From Bradyrhizobium archetypum (GTDB lineage Bacteria > Pseudomonadota > Alphaproteobacteria > Rhizobiales > Xanthobacteraceae), in NCBI RefSeq assembly GCF_013114835.1, contig NZ_JAAVLW010000010.1:124001-188000 (forward strand): a stretch of DNA of 64,000 nt. Direction: 5' to 3'. Below the pieces are notes generated by a model. It was given only the letters and a program-made list of their open reading frames with translations, did no database searches and was not told where the DNA came from. Every line of letters starts with the position of its first letter. Position 1 is the first letter of the stretch. Of the stretch, positions 37,584 to 47,089 are shown piece after piece. The position numbers were made by a program, and so were the translations under genes.

Positions 37584-37892
37584 CGTGTGAGGGGCGAAGA
37601 TACAAGGCGGGACGATCAGATCCAGCTTCTGTCGCATCATCTGGGCCGGGATGAGAAGCGAGGAGCCATCTTCCGATGGGATTAAGTGCCGACGATCCAA
37701 AAGGATCTGGTCGCCGACGATCGTGCGGGCCGCCCGCGAAAGAGAGTTAAATCGATAGAAATTCGGATCTCGTGCTCCAAACATCTGTAGGAGCTGTCCG
37801 CCCGCAACTTGGCCGCGACCGAGGAAGCCGCGGCATTTTTGATTCCAGGGGCCGCGGGCGAGACGACGTGGCCTGCGCCAAGTTGATTCAGG
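37584..37892. other. Intergenic, nothing identified
   Basis: About 310 nt between the convergent DUF885 and EamA genes; no terminator hairpin or gene recognised. Confidence 0.35.
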
Positions 37893-38801
37893 TCAATCGT
37901 GCGGCTTGGAACGAAGGGCCAAGGGCATTCCAAGCGCCGATACGAGAACCGTAGCCGCCCCTAGCCATTGTGTTGCGGTCAGGGCTTCCTGAAGAAAAAG
38001 AGATGCGAAAATGGATGTAAACATCGGAACTAGCGGCAGCAACAGCGCGGCTGCGGTCGCGCTCATACGCTCCAGCGCAACGCCGTAGAGAAGAAATGGA
38101 ATTGACATGAGCAGCAATCCGGATGCGACCACCAAAATAACGTCAGTGATAGTTGGCGCGAGCGCCGGCAATGGACGAATACCAATCCATACACATCCCA
38201 CTGCTGCGAACGCGACGCTTTGGCTTAATGTCGTAAGCCGCAGCGCATCGATCCGAACCGACATAAAACGGACTGTGATACTGTAGAGCGAGGCAAATAG
38301 AACACCGCCGAGCACGAGGGCGACTCCCAGTCCGCGCGTTGCGTAGGGATCGGGTTCAGAGGTCCAGCTCAGCAAACCAACTCCGGCAAAGGCCAACAAG
38401 CAGAGCAAGCCGACACCCCGGTTGGGGATCTCGCCTAGAATCAACCACGCGAGGAGTATGATCATTGGCGTCTCAACTGCGAACAGGATCGCTTCCACAG
38501 ACGTCGACAGCATCGTCAGGCCGAAGGTCGAAAAGCCAGACGCAAGCGCTGGCTGCAGGAGCCCGGGAAGGCCGGCAGGCCAATCCCTCAAGCGAGGCGG
38601 CGCGCCTGACCAGATGGATAGTACTGTCAGGCTTGCGGCACTCACCGCCAACTGCCCTGTTAGTAGCGAGAGCGGCTCGATGCAGCAGAGCGCGGCCTTG
38701 GACAGAACGTTGCCGATACTCCAGCTGACCATCGCAAGGGTTCCACAAAGAAGCGGTACGAAGAGGCTAGGCTGGCTCATCGGATGGCTTTCCGCTTGCA
38801 T
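37893..38801 (-). CDS. EamA/DMT-family transporter
   Basis: Integral membrane protein of 302 residues with about ten hydrophobic helices in two homologous halves (for example PLLCGTLAMVSWSIGNVLSK at the start and AAALLLPLVPMFTSIFASLF near residue 255), the layout of drug/metabolite exporters. Substrate unknown. A GGAGG lies 12 nt before the ATG at 38801; an internal Met (38780) is an alternative start. Monocistronic; inner membrane. Confidence 0.85.
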   Translation of the reverse strand: MQAESHPMSQPSLFVPLLCGTLAMVSWSIGNVLSKAALCCIEPLSLLTGQLAVSAASLTVLSIWSGAPPRLRDWPAGLPGLLQPALASGFSTFGLTMLSTSVEAILFAVETPMIILLAWLILGEIPNRGVGLLCLLAFAGVGLLSWTSEPDPYATRGLGVALVLGGVLFASLYSITVRFMSVRIDALRLTTLSQSVAFAAVGCVWIGIRPLPALAPTITDVILVVASGLLLMSIPFLLYGVALERMSATAAALLLPLVPMFTSIFASLFLQEALTATQWLGAATVLVSALGMPLALRSKPHD

Positions 38802-38994
38802 CAGGCCGTGTGACCTCCAGGCTCCTGCAATAGATCAGCAGCCGTGGATGAACTCCATGCTGGAGGACACGTTGGATTCAGCCTCCTCCAGAAGTAGCGA
38901 CCAAGATTCTGGATGATACCGGGTCAGCGAGATACGGAGCCAGGGCGCTAACCTTGGGCGTCGCTTGTTCAAGCCTGAGGTTGATCGCGCGCCG

Positions 38995-39159
38995 ATGAGC
39001 GAACCGCTAACGGCTGAGCAATCCAATTCGCCCCCATGCGTTATGACTTTTGACGCAGCAAAATTAGCCCTATCGAGCCGAGAAACCAATCTAGTCGCTC
39101 CCAGAGAGCTACCTGCGGATTTTTATCGAGAGGCCGCGGCGAAGCATCAGGAACTGTGA
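38995..39159 (+). CDS. Small hypothetical protein (54 aa)
   Basis: MSEPLTAEQSNSPPCVMTFD followed by LSSRETNLVAPRELPADFYR and a short charged tail. Plausible amino-acid content but no clear ribosome site; its end overlaps the end of the convergent small gene at 39147. Confidence 0.3.
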   Translation: MSEPLTAEQSNSPPCVMTFDAAKLALSSRETNLVAPRELPADFYREAAAKHQEL

Positions 39160-39365
39160 TTAGAGTCTGCGCCGCCATCCTTTTTGAGCGTCGGCCACTC
39201 CTCTGCGCGTCGGGCTAGCTTCTCATATTCCTCGGCAATCTTAAGAAGCCTATCTCTGGACCTGCCTTCAGCGAACGACGCCGCTTTGGTCAGCGTCGCT
39301 TCCGCACGGCGTCGCCAGAATTTGGGATCGTAGAACTGATCTTTCGGTTTCATGTAGATGAGCAT
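39147..39365 (-). CDS. Small conserved-type hypothetical protein (72 aa)
   Basis: MLIYMKPKDQFYDPKFWRRR then AEATLTKAASFAEGRSRDRL and EEYEKLARRAEEW. This helical sequence with the RSRDRLLKIAEEYEKLARRAE segment is of a kind very common as short orphan genes in Bradyrhizobium; function unknown. Translation may start at the internal Met (39350). Confidence 0.55.
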   Translation of the reverse strand: MLIYMKPKDQFYDPKFWRRRAEATLTKAASFAEGRSRDRLLKIAEEYEKLARRAEEWPTLKKDGGADSNHSS

Positions 39366-39938
39366 GCAGTTCGTACATTAAGCGAATGCGACACCAGACC
39401 TCCAAGATCATGTAGGCCGCCCTCCCCGCAAACTTCGCAAATTCGACCCAATTGCCGATATCTCAGAGGGAGCGAAGCCGCGGGACACGATTCGCTTGAT
39501 AAAGCCGAAGCGGGCGCACACGCATTGAGCGGTTGATAGAGTTGCTTTGCTCATGCCTCGTACACAGCCGGTGGCAGCCGGACCCAGCACGATACCACCC
39601 CCAGCCACCACGACCTCCTCCGAAAGCGCGCTAGGTCAAGTTTCTTCCAGGACGAAGGTTTAGACGCGCAGCATCTAAAGCGCCCGCCCTCTCGGGCATG
39701 AAGCTCTTCCCTTTTCGAACTGCTACCGGGCCGCGCAATTGCGCTGACTAGGATCGCAAACCAATCCAATATTTCGATCTCTCCCACTTGCCGGCTTGCA
39801 GAGATCAGCCGTGCTGGAGCCTTCGCTTCTAGCACGTGCACGGCTGCGCTCGGCCTAGTTGGGAATGAAACTGAGATTTTCCGCGCCAGTGAAGGCCTCT
39901 CACTCTGATTCGCGCCAGACGGCTCTTGGGGCGTGCGG
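39366..39938. other. Intergenic, nothing identified
   Basis: About 570 nt; only short overlapping frames, none resembling a family. A minus-strand frame from about 39954 down to 39829 (MSKPARPKSRLARIRV) starts at the conserved block of promoter copy A and may be what is left of a divergent regulator. Confidence 0.35.
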
Positions 39939-40006
39939 GTTTGGACATATCCACACGAGCAGTCCTCGAAGGGGCTTGAATCGTACGTAGCGTTAGATTG
40001 TACGAT
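39939..40006 (+). promoter_or_regulatory. MerR-type promoter, copy A (19-bp spacer)
   Basis: TTGAAT (39976-39981), 19 nt, TACGAT (40001-40006). The long spacer with partial dyad symmetry (AATC..ACGT/GCGTTAGATT) is the hallmark of promoters untwisted by MerR-family activators. A conserved 20-bp block GTTTGGACATATCCACACGA starts 37 nt before the -35, exactly as in copy B at 52053. It precedes the cupin remnant. Confidence 0.55.
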
Positions 40007-40071
40007 CTTAAAAGTAGGTGGCGCTCCCTCCGGCCATCTGAAAGCGTCCCGCCAGGTGATGAGAATTGCGA

Positions 40072-40356
40072 ATGTCCCACACTTTTAAGCTCACGCCGCA
40101 AGAGTCCGTCACGATCCGAGAGCACTCCCCCGAAGGCGAAGTGATCTATGGACCGCATGGCGAACTGGCCAAGTTGCAGCCAGAACAGGACGAGCATTTG
40201 GCACAATCTCGATCTCCGATTTCGCGCGCGCCGCTCCTCTCAGGAGGTAGAATGCAGCGGCGCACCACGTGGGTGATGGCCCCGGCTGCGACAGACCGCC
40301 AAGTGTTCGCTCTCCCCAACCAGGTGCAGCTTCGGGGGCGTGTTGGACGTAGCTGA
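40072..40356 (+). pseudogene. Cupin-domain protein, N-terminal remnant
   Basis: MSHTFKLTPQESVTIREHSP and the following EVIYGPHGELAKLQPEQDEHL resemble the first strands of single-domain cupins (TP-ESVTVR-STPE...YGP-GKPPKHLHPDQDEHFEV). After DEHL the resemblance stops and the rest of the frame is unrelated, so the metal-binding barrel is missing. It lies 66 nt downstream of promoter copy A. Confidence 0.4.
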
Positions 40357-40682
40357 ATGCCGGAATTGCTCCCGGGGTATATCTTACCGCTATCGTAACT
40401 TCTTTCGTCTAGCCAGGCCGCAATCGTTGTTTCGCCCTGCGTTGCCGGCTCTGGGTCATCAGCCGGCTGGCGGGTTGATAGCCGCCTCCATGCGCTCGGA
40501 AGTTAGGTATCTCACGACAAAGCGACCGAAGCACCGCTGCGATGGGTGTGCAGATACGCAAGTGCGCTTCCGCGGTCGTCAATGCTTTGAATGGTTCCGG
40601 CCTGTTTCCCGGTAGACAGGTCATACTGCGCTTCGCGCAGGACGAACAATACCGCAGGATGTATCGACTTGAAGAGGATATC
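40357..40682. other. Intergenic, nothing identified
   Basis: About 325 nt with no recognised feature other than the ribosome site of the following gene (GAGG at 40672). Confidence 0.35.
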
Positions 40683-40991
40683 GTGAATCAAAAGCAGCGA
40701 ACGCATGGGTCTTGGTTCTTCAAAGCACACCGCTGTGCAACAGCACTTGCTGTTGCTCTTGTGACGACAACAGCTCTATGCAATGAGCAGGCGGGTGCGC
40801 GAGATCGGCCGGCGACACCGGAGGAGCGAGAGGCTTGCACACCGGACGTGTTTCGCTTTTGTGGCAGCCACATACCTGATGCAGGCGCCATCACTGCCTG
40901 TCTCAGAGCCAAGTTCACAAACCTGAGTGACCAATGTCGCTACGTGATATCAGTTCGAGACTCTGCCAAAGGCAAGGAAGGCTCGAAATGA
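40683..40991 (+). CDS. Small exported Cys-rich protein (102 aa)
   Basis: GTG start at 40683 with GAGG 5 nt upstream (an ATG at 40659 is the alternative). An N-terminal signal-like segment (HRCATALAVALVTTTALC) precedes ATPEEREACTPDVFRFCGSH and AITACLRAKFTNLSDQCRYV, four cysteines in a pattern seen in short periplasmic proteins of Bradyrhizobium. Function unknown. It lies 178 nt before the carboxylase operon, not obviously cotranscribed. Confidence 0.6.
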   Translation: MNQKQRTHGSWFFKAHRCATALAVALVTTTALCNEQAGARDRPATPEEREACTPDVFRFCGSHIPDAGAITACLRAKFTNLSDQCRYVISVRDSAKGKEGSK

Positions 40992-41169
40992 GCCAGCGAC
41001 AATAGGCTGGCGCCTTCGATTGCCCGCGTTCGAGACTAGTCCCCGGCTGAATCCAGGACGGCAACGCCGGATGGGGACAGATGAACGGGCGCGGGCAATT
41101 GAGGCAGCACCAACCGCTTGCGACTGACGGCACTCCCGCAATCGGGTACTTGTTTGGGCGAATAGGCGA

Positions 41170-42645
41170 ATGCGTGAATTACCCTTCCACACCATTCTGA
41201 TCGCCAATAGAGGCGAGATTGCCGTACGGATCATCAAGACCTTGCGAAGGCTGGGGCTTCGCTCTGCAATTGTCTACCACGAGGCCGATGCGGGGACGCC
41301 GGCTGTCTCCATGGCTGACACGGCGATTGCCATCAGCGGTCGCACGCCGATTGCGGCCTATCTCGACATCGCGCAAATCATCGCTGCTGCCCACAAGGCG
41401 AGCGCCGACGCCCTTCATCCGGGTTATGGATTTCTCTCCGAGAACGCTGAGTTCGCTAGGGCCGTGATAAAGGCGGGCATTGCGTTCATCGGGCCCGCTC
41501 CCGAAAGCATCGAACTGATGGGCGACAAAATCCGGGCCCGCAACTTCGTTCAGCGAAACGGTTTTCCGGTCGCACCTTCGGCGATCGAAGAAGATGATCC
41601 AGCGACATTCACATTTAGGGCGCGAGCTGTTGGAGTTCCTTTGCTGGTGAAACCATCGGCGGGCGGTGGCGGCAAGGGCATGCGGGTCGTACGCGACCTC
41701 GCGACCCTGGAGGACGCGATCGCGCAGGCGCGCAGTGAAGGGCAGAGGTACTTCGGCGATGGCCGGCTTTACGTCGAACGATATGTCGAAAACCCGCGGC
41801 ACATCGAAGTACAGGTGCTCGGCGACTCCTTCGGAAACGTGGTCCATCTCTTTGAGAGGGAGTGCTCCGTGCAGCGCCGGTTCCAGAAGATCATCGAGGA
41901 GTCGCCGTCGCCCGCGCTGTCGCCAGAGTTGCGGAAACGGGTCTGCGAAACCGCCGCCAGCATCGCGCGCGCCGCAAAGTATCGAAACGCAGGCACTGTC
42001 GAATTCATCTTCGGCGGCGGAGAGTTCTATTTTCTTGAGATGAATACGCGTCTGCAAGTCGAGCATACCGTGACCGAGATGATCACCGGCATCGATCTTG
42101 TTGCTCAACAGATCTATGTCGCAGCGGGCCGCGAACTTGGATTCTCGCAGTCCGATATCGTCTCGAGAGGACACGCGATCGAGGCTAGACTGTATGCGGA
42201 AGCCCCGGAACGCGGATATGTTCCGACGACTGGCAAGGTACTTGTTCTCGAGTACCCGGATGGCGACGGCGTACGGATCGACAGCGGCATCTTACAAGGC
42301 CAGCAGATCACGACAGCGTTCGATCCCATGCTCGCAAAGATCATCGTGCATTCGCCCACGCGCATTGAGGCTGCGCTGAAGGCCCATCGCGCGATGCGGG
42401 AGCTGGTGCTTCTCGGCTGCGAGACAAACGCAAGCTTTCTCACACGTATCCTCCGCGAGGAGGCATTTCTCAGCGGACACATCCATACAGGCTATCTTGA
42501 GGAAAATCCGCACATCGCATCGGGCGAACCTGCATCCGACTTATCTGGCTTCCTCGCCACAGCCGCCCTCCTGACGAGACCGGTCCGAGAACCGGCAGAT
42601 GCCGTGCCCGAGCTTCATGCAGCGATGGGCAGCTGGAGAAACTGA
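41170..42645 (+). CDS. Biotin carboxylase subunit of an acyl-CoA carboxylase
   Basis: Carboxylates the biotin of the carrier protein using bicarbonate and ATP. The 491-residue protein starts MRELPFHTILIANRGEIAVR, has the Gly-rich ATP-grasp loop SAGGGGKGMRVV near residue 165, the DALHPGYGFLSEN segment and the FLEMNTRLQVEH catalytic block near residue 285. It lacks a fused carrier domain; the carrier is the next gene, one nucleotide downstream. With the carboxyltransferase it forms a three-subunit operon, probably for methylcrotonyl-, geranyl- or propionyl-type CoA substrates. Confidence 0.92.
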   Translation: MRELPFHTILIANRGEIAVRIIKTLRRLGLRSAIVYHEADAGTPAVSMADTAIAISGRTPIAAYLDIAQIIAAAHKASADALHPGYGFLSENAEFARAVIKAGIAFIGPAPESIELMGDKIRARNFVQRNGFPVAPSAIEEDDPATFTFRARAVGVPLLVKPSAGGGGKGMRVVRDLATLEDAIAQARSEGQRYFGDGRLYVERYVENPRHIEVQVLGDSFGNVVHLFERECSVQRRFQKIIEESPSPALSPELRKRVCETAASIARAAKYRNAGTVEFIFGGGEFYFLEMNTRLQVEHTVTEMITGIDLVAQQIYVAAGRELGFSQSDIVSRGHAIEARLYAEAPERGYVPTTGKVLVLEYPDGDGVRIDSGILQGQQITTAFDPMLAKIIVHSPTRIEAALKAHRAMRELVLLGCETNASFLTRILREEAFLSGHIHTGYLEENPHIASGEPASDLSGFLATAALLTRPVREPADAVPELHAAMGSWRN

Positions 42646-42646
42646 C

Positions 42647-43150
42647 GTGAAACACTCTTTTGAAGTTGATGGCGTAGATTATCAGTTCTCGCTTTCACGT
42701 TGCCAACAGGGCTATCGCCTTCGCTTGAGTAACAAAGTGATTGCCCCAGTCGTGTTCTCCCAGCAAGGCGACGGTCGCGGCGTCCTTACCATCGCTGGCG
42801 AAAGCGAACCGGTCCGATTCGCCATCGACGGCGAGATTATTCACGTGCATATCCGCGGTAGGACGCGCATTTTGCACTACCGCGACCCGTTGAGAACGCT
42901 CGCTTGCGCGAATAATGAGGCACATCATCTCCTGGCCCGCGCGCCAATGCCGGGCCTCGTCGTTACGATCAGCGTTTCGCCTGGTCAACCGGTTTCCGCA
43001 GGCACGGCGCTGATGACAATCGAGAGCATGAAGTTGGAAACCATCATACGCTCTCCACGGGACGGCGTGATCGACCGAATTCACTTCAACGAAGGCGAGA
43101 GCTTCGAGCGAGGCGCAGTGCTGGTCACGCTCTCCGAGGAAGGGCGTTGA
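42647..43150 (+). CDS. Biotin carboxyl carrier protein
   Basis: A 167-residue carrier. The C-terminal biotinyl domain (about residues 90-165) has ARAPMPGLVVTISVSPGQPV and the biotin site IESMKLE, with the attachment Lys in MKL rather than the common MKM. The N-terminal 85 residues form a separate beta-rich domain like the BT domain joining alpha and beta subunits in methylcrotonyl/propionyl-CoA carboxylases. GTG start one nucleotide after the biotin carboxylase stop. Confidence 0.9.
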   Translation: MKHSFEVDGVDYQFSLSRCQQGYRLRLSNKVIAPVVFSQQGDGRGVLTIAGESEPVRFAIDGEIIHVHIRGRTRILHYRDPLRTLACANNEAHHLLARAPMPGLVVTISVSPGQPVSAGTALMTIESMKLETIIRSPRDGVIDRIHFNEGESFERGAVLVTLSEEGR

Positions 43151-43151
43151 G

Positions 43152-44759
43152 ATGCAGCGCATTTCCTCTGCAGCGGACGTCAAATCCCACGAATTTCGCC
43201 TCAACGAACTCCACAATAGACGACTTGCGGCCGAACTGAAGGAACGACAACGTGTCGTCCGCTTCAACCGTCCTGAACGGGACCTTGAGCGCCTGCGTCG
43301 ACAAAACAAGCTGTTTGTACGTGATCGGATCGAGGCTTTGCTCGATCCAGACACTCCGTTCCTCGAGCTTTCGACGCTAGCTGCTAATAAGGCTTACGAC
43401 GGCGAGGTGCCTGGCGCAGCGCAGGTCGTCGGTATCGGCATCGTAGCGGGTCGCGAGGTCATTGTTCACGCGGATGACGCCAGCGTGAAGGGCGGCGCAT
43501 GGTATCCGTTGTCTGTCAAGAAGATCGTGCGGGCCTTGGACATAGCAATCGAGAACCGTCTGCCCATGGTTCATCTGTGCGACTGTGCTGGTGGTTTCCT
43601 GCCTTTGCAGGCGGAGTTCTTCGCGGATCGATACTACGCGGGTCGAATCTTCCGCAATCAGTCCATTCTCTCGAAAATGGGAGTGCCGCAAGTCGCCATC
43701 GCAATGGGTCATTGCACCGCGGGAGGAGCGTACGTCCCGACGCTTAGCGACTACAACATCATCGTGGAGGGAACGGGCGCGATTTTTCTAGGAGGTCCCC
43801 CGGTCGTGAAAGCAGCCACGGGCGAGACAGTATCCGTCGAAGAGCTTGGTGGCGCTCATATGCATACCAGCGTGTCTGGGACGAGTGACTATTTCGCAAG
43901 CTCCGAGATGCACGCGATTGCCATCGCACGGGAGATCGTCGCTCGCTTCAATCCTCCTACGAAAGCCTCGATCAATCGAGCCCCTCCGGAGCCGCCCGCT
44001 TATGATGCGTCTGAGCTGTACGGCATTATTCCCAGGGATCCTCGAGTGCAGTTCGACATGCGGGAGATCATCGCCCGTCTGGTCGATGGCAGCCGATTTC
44101 ACGAATACCAGCCACGCTATGGCGAATCTCTGGTGTGCGGCTTCGCGCGGCTTTATGGATATCAGATCGGGGTTATTGCAAATAACGGTGTGCTGTTCAG
44201 CGAAAGTGCGCTGAAGGGCGCTCACTTTATCCAGCTTTGCGATAAGAATCGGACGCCCCTGCTCTTTCTGCAGAATATCACGGGTTTCATGGTCGGCCGC
44301 GAATACGAACGGCGCGGCATCACCAAGGATGGCGCCAAGCTGATTATGGCCGTTTCTGGAGCGTCGGTGCCCAAGTTCACAGTCGTTTGCAACGGCTCCT
44401 ACGGAGCGGGGACGTTCGCTATGGCCGGGCGGGCTTTCGATCCGCGCTTTATGTTCACCTGGCCGCAGTCTCAGATTTCTGCGATGGGTGCAGACCAAGC
44501 AGCAGGCGTGCTCACCCATGTCAAGGCAAGACAATTAGCCCGCGAGGGTGGACGCCTATCTGAGCAGGAGTTGGCAGCTATTCGAGAGCCGATTCTGGAA
44601 GAGTATCGGGAACGATCGAGCGCCTATTATGCGACCTCCGAAATCTGGGACGACGGCATTCTTGATCCTATCGACACCAGAAACGCGCTCGCAGTCGTCC
44701 TGAGCGCTTCGCTCAATACACCCATTGAGGCGCCACATTACGGCATCTTCAGAATGTAG
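43152..44759 (+). CDS. Acyl-CoA carboxylase carboxyltransferase (beta) subunit, MccB-like
   Basis: Transfers carboxyl from biotin to an acyl-CoA. At 535 residues it has the length and motifs of methylcrotonyl-CoA carboxylase beta: GHCTAGGAYVPTLSDYNIIV (oxyanion/biotin pocket, near 195), IFLGGPPVVKAATGETVSVE, ELGGAHMHTSVSGTSDYFA, and NITGFMVGREYERRGITKDG. Cytoplasmic. The start lies 1 nt after the carrier stop, completing a compact operon. Substrate not certain: leucine or isoprenoid (geranyl) degradation are both possible. Confidence 0.9.
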   Translation: MQRISSAADVKSHEFRLNELHNRRLAAELKERQRVVRFNRPERDLERLRRQNKLFVRDRIEALLDPDTPFLELSTLAANKAYDGEVPGAAQVVGIGIVAGREVIVHADDASVKGGAWYPLSVKKIVRALDIAIENRLPMVHLCDCAGGFLPLQAEFFADRYYAGRIFRNQSILSKMGVPQVAIAMGHCTAGGAYVPTLSDYNIIVEGTGAIFLGGPPVVKAATGETVSVEELGGAHMHTSVSGTSDYFASSEMHAIAIAREIVARFNPPTKASINRAPPEPPAYDASELYGIIPRDPRVQFDMREIIARLVDGSRFHEYQPRYGESLVCGFARLYGYQIGVIANNGVLFSESALKGAHFIQLCDKNRTPLLFLQNITGFMVGREYERRGITKDGAKLIMAVSGASVPKFTVVCNGSYGAGTFAMAGRAFDPRFMFTWPQSQISAMGADQAAGVLTHVKARQLAREGGRLSEQELAAIREPILEEYRERSSAYYATSEIWDDGILDPIDTRNALAVVLSASLNTPIEAPHYGIFRM

Positions 44760-44942
44760 CGATCGGATCAGGGCCGCCTTGGCGGGATCATCGAGGTAGC
44801 GCAGCGCAATCCAGGCACACGTGTAATGGAAATCGGCGCGATAATTGCAAAGCGCAAGGCGATGATCACGCTCATCCTTCGATCTGGCTGGCTTTCAAAT
44901 CGGCGGCGGGGTCTACCTCCACACCCACAGAAAGGAAGACAA

Positions 44943-45320
44943 GTGAAATGCATCACCTTCGCAGCGGCGCTGCTGACTCTGACGAGCGCGGCGCACGCTG
45001 GCCCCGAGCTCGAAGCCAGCGCCGGCTTCCTTGCCGGCATCCGCTCGATCGACGTCACCATGCATCGCGTTCGCCCACACAGATCAGGCGCCGCAAGCCG
45101 AAAGAAATGTCCCGCCTCGGTGCGCCGTCGCACATCTACGCCGATCACGACGACGGCGGTGCGCTCGGAGCGGTGCGTGCGCCCCATTGACAGGTCGCAC
45201 AAGACCGGAGAGATCGTCGCCAGCAGGATTGCGGCGACGAAGACGAGAGCGAGCGCGAAAGCGTTTCACCGACACGACCAGAGCAAGAGACAGAGCACAG
45301 TCAGAAACAGAGCAGAGTAA
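44943..45320 (+). CDS. Possible small exported protein, perhaps frameshifted
   Basis: GTG at 44943 after AGGAAGACAA opens KCITFAAALLTLTSAAHAGP, a convincing signal peptide with an AHA-G cleavage site. The frame then becomes very Arg/Ser/Thr-rich, while an alternative frame contains MSRLGAPSHIYADHDDGGAL, ending at 45190. A frameshift after about 35 residues is likely. Family not recognised. Confidence 0.3.
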   Translation: MKCITFAAALLTLTSAAHAGPELEASAGFLAGIRSIDVTMHRVRPHRSGAASRKKCPASVRRRTSTPITTTAVRSERCVRPIDRSHKTGEIVASRIAATKTRASAKAFHRHDQSKRQSTVRNRAE

Positions 45321-45475
45321 TCCGCGCTTACCCGATGATCTGCGCCGTAACAGATCGTCGGGCATCATCGGAATGTCCGCGTGTCCCCCGATCGATTCCT
45401 GACCGCACTACCACGATTCCGGTCAGTCGACCCGTACTGCAGAACAAAAACCGTCCCGTTGAAGCGAGAGATTGA

Positions 45476-45882
45476 ATGCCCTTCGCTGGCTCAGAAGCCG
45501 CCGTTTCATTGATGACAAAGCCCATCATCGCCTTGGATGACGCAGCTCGAACGCTAGCAATGGTGAAGGATCGTTGCCTTGCTGCTGGCGAATACCGGCG
45601 AGGTATCGATGGCGCTCGCCACGGTTTTACTCACAATAGTGGCGGCGTTGTTGTCGGTCAGCTGAGGACAGGCGGATCCGGTTTCAATGTGCCCCATCGT
45701 CGACACTCTCGAAGCAGCTAGAGGAGATTGGCTTCAAACCAGTTTCGGTGGGAACCACTGAGCCGCTGAAGTCCGTTAACCTCACGCAGCGCTGGCGAAC
45801 GGTTTCAGAAACGGTCGTGTGCCAATACGACGTCATCACGCAAATGGTGGTCTATGAATTTCTGATGCCGATACGTCGTTGA
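45476..45882 (+). pseudogene. Degenerate hypothetical gene
   Basis: First part MPFAGSEAAVSLMTKPIIAL...ARTLAMVKDRCLAAGEYRRG in one frame. The last 60 codons, without a start of their own, read LSKQLEEIGFKPVSVGTTEP, LKSVNLTQRWRTVSE and CQYDVITQMVVYEFLMPIRR to a TGA at 45880-45882. The latter looks truly protein-like. Probably one gene with a frameshift near 45680; not identified. Confidence 0.35.
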
Positions 45883-46002
45883 ACGAACGCGATGTGCTGT
45901 CGCAAACACGAAACCGGGTTATCGCCTTAGGCGGATTAGCTCTTCGCTCGCGCCCAAAAGCGATGTTTTCGTCGACCCCGAACGGATCCAGGAGTACACC
46001 TA

Positions 46003-46545
46003 GTGGATAATGCCAACAAACAAATAGCGCTTGAAGAACACTCGGCTCTCGAGCAGGTGGTAAGAGGTGGAAAATGGCATCACGGCCTGACCCGCGAAGA
46101 TACTCAGCGCGCCCGTTACAACGGCGGACTTCGCAGCTTTGTCAAAAAGGCAGCCCTCGATTCGGGCCCGACTGCGCTTTGCGCTCTGATATTGATCAAC
46201 TGTGGAGCTGCGCTTGCAGTCTTGGCGTTCCTCGGAGGCATATCAAGCAGAGCCACAATCGATCTGAGCCTAATCGGCGCCCTCGCCTCAACAACGCTGT
46301 CCTACCCGTTGGGGGCCGCGCTCGCTTTGCTCGCAATGTTCGCCTGCGCCGCAGCTGAAAAGGCGGTTTCGAGGCTCAGTACTTCTGAGCCACCAAGGAT
46401 CCAAGAGGCGCGCCGCTTGCGCGCTGCAAAGGCCGCGCGCGTTTGCCACGTCTGTTCGCTGTCTTCCGCACTGGCTTCGCTAGCTTTATTCGCTTCTGGA
46501 ATGTCCGAGACGAGCTCCACACTCCCGATGCTTCTGCACAGGTAA
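46003..46545 (+). CDS. Hypothetical membrane protein (180 aa)
   Basis: GTG start (VDNANKQIALEEHSALEQVV). After a 55-residue soluble head come three to four hydrophobic helices: TALCALILINCGAALAVLAF, TTLSYPLGAALALLAMFACA and SLSSALASLALFASG. No known family. Inner-membrane location inferred. Confidence 0.6.
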   Translation: MDNANKQIALEEHSALEQVVRGGKWHHGLTREDTQRARYNGGLRSFVKKAALDSGPTALCALILINCGAALAVLAFLGGISSRATIDLSLIGALASTTLSYPLGAALALLAMFACAAAEKAVSRLSTSEPPRIQEARRLRAAKAARVCHVCSLSSALASLALFASGMSETSSTLPMLLHR

Positions 46546-46616
46546 GCTGCCCAAGCGCCCGTTCGAGTTGGCTAGTATCGAGCCCGCGAGCTGAGAACCG
46601 CCAGGAGCCCCCGCCC

Positions 46617-46865
46617 ATGCAGTGTCCGAAATGCAACTCCGATAACTGGTGCGAAATCGCGTCGCATGATCCCTGGAGCGGTCGACCGATGATCGCCTGT
46701 AATGTCTGCGGCGAATATACTGAGCACAAGCCCGCGGAGCGCGAGGAGGCGTATGCGGTCATTGCCGGCGCCCTGACTGGCGAACACCAACACGACCCGC
46801 CGGCTTATGCCGGCAAGATCCTGGATGCCCTTGAGAATGCTGGTCTAACGATCGCCCGCACCTGA
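46617..46865 (+). CDS. Zinc-ribbon hypothetical protein (82 aa)
   Basis: Starts MQCPKCNSDNWCEIASHDPW and has a second pair in IACNVCGEY, giving C-x2-C...C-x2-C as in a zinc ribbon. The rest is a short helical tail. The Met at 46617 is chosen because the ribbon begins there and a CCAGGAG sequence precedes it. Role unknown. Confidence 0.6.
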   Translation: MQCPKCNSDNWCEIASHDPWSGRPMIACNVCGEYTEHKPAEREEAYAVIAGALTGEHQHDPPAYAGKILDALENAGLTIART

Positions 46866-47089
46866 AGGAAGAATGGGAGACCCGCCCATGGGCCCTACCA
46901 TTCCTTGCCTCGCCCTATATCCCCGGCCCGGAAAACGCGGGACTGCGAGGCGGTGCGTGATCGTCATGCGGGGCTTCACGCCGCTATGACCGATCTGAAG
47001 AGGCAGGTCGATCGAGTGGCATCGAGCCGGCACGATTTGCGTTTAGCTAACTATTTCCGTACCGCAACCTTTTGCGCCCGCACTACGGC

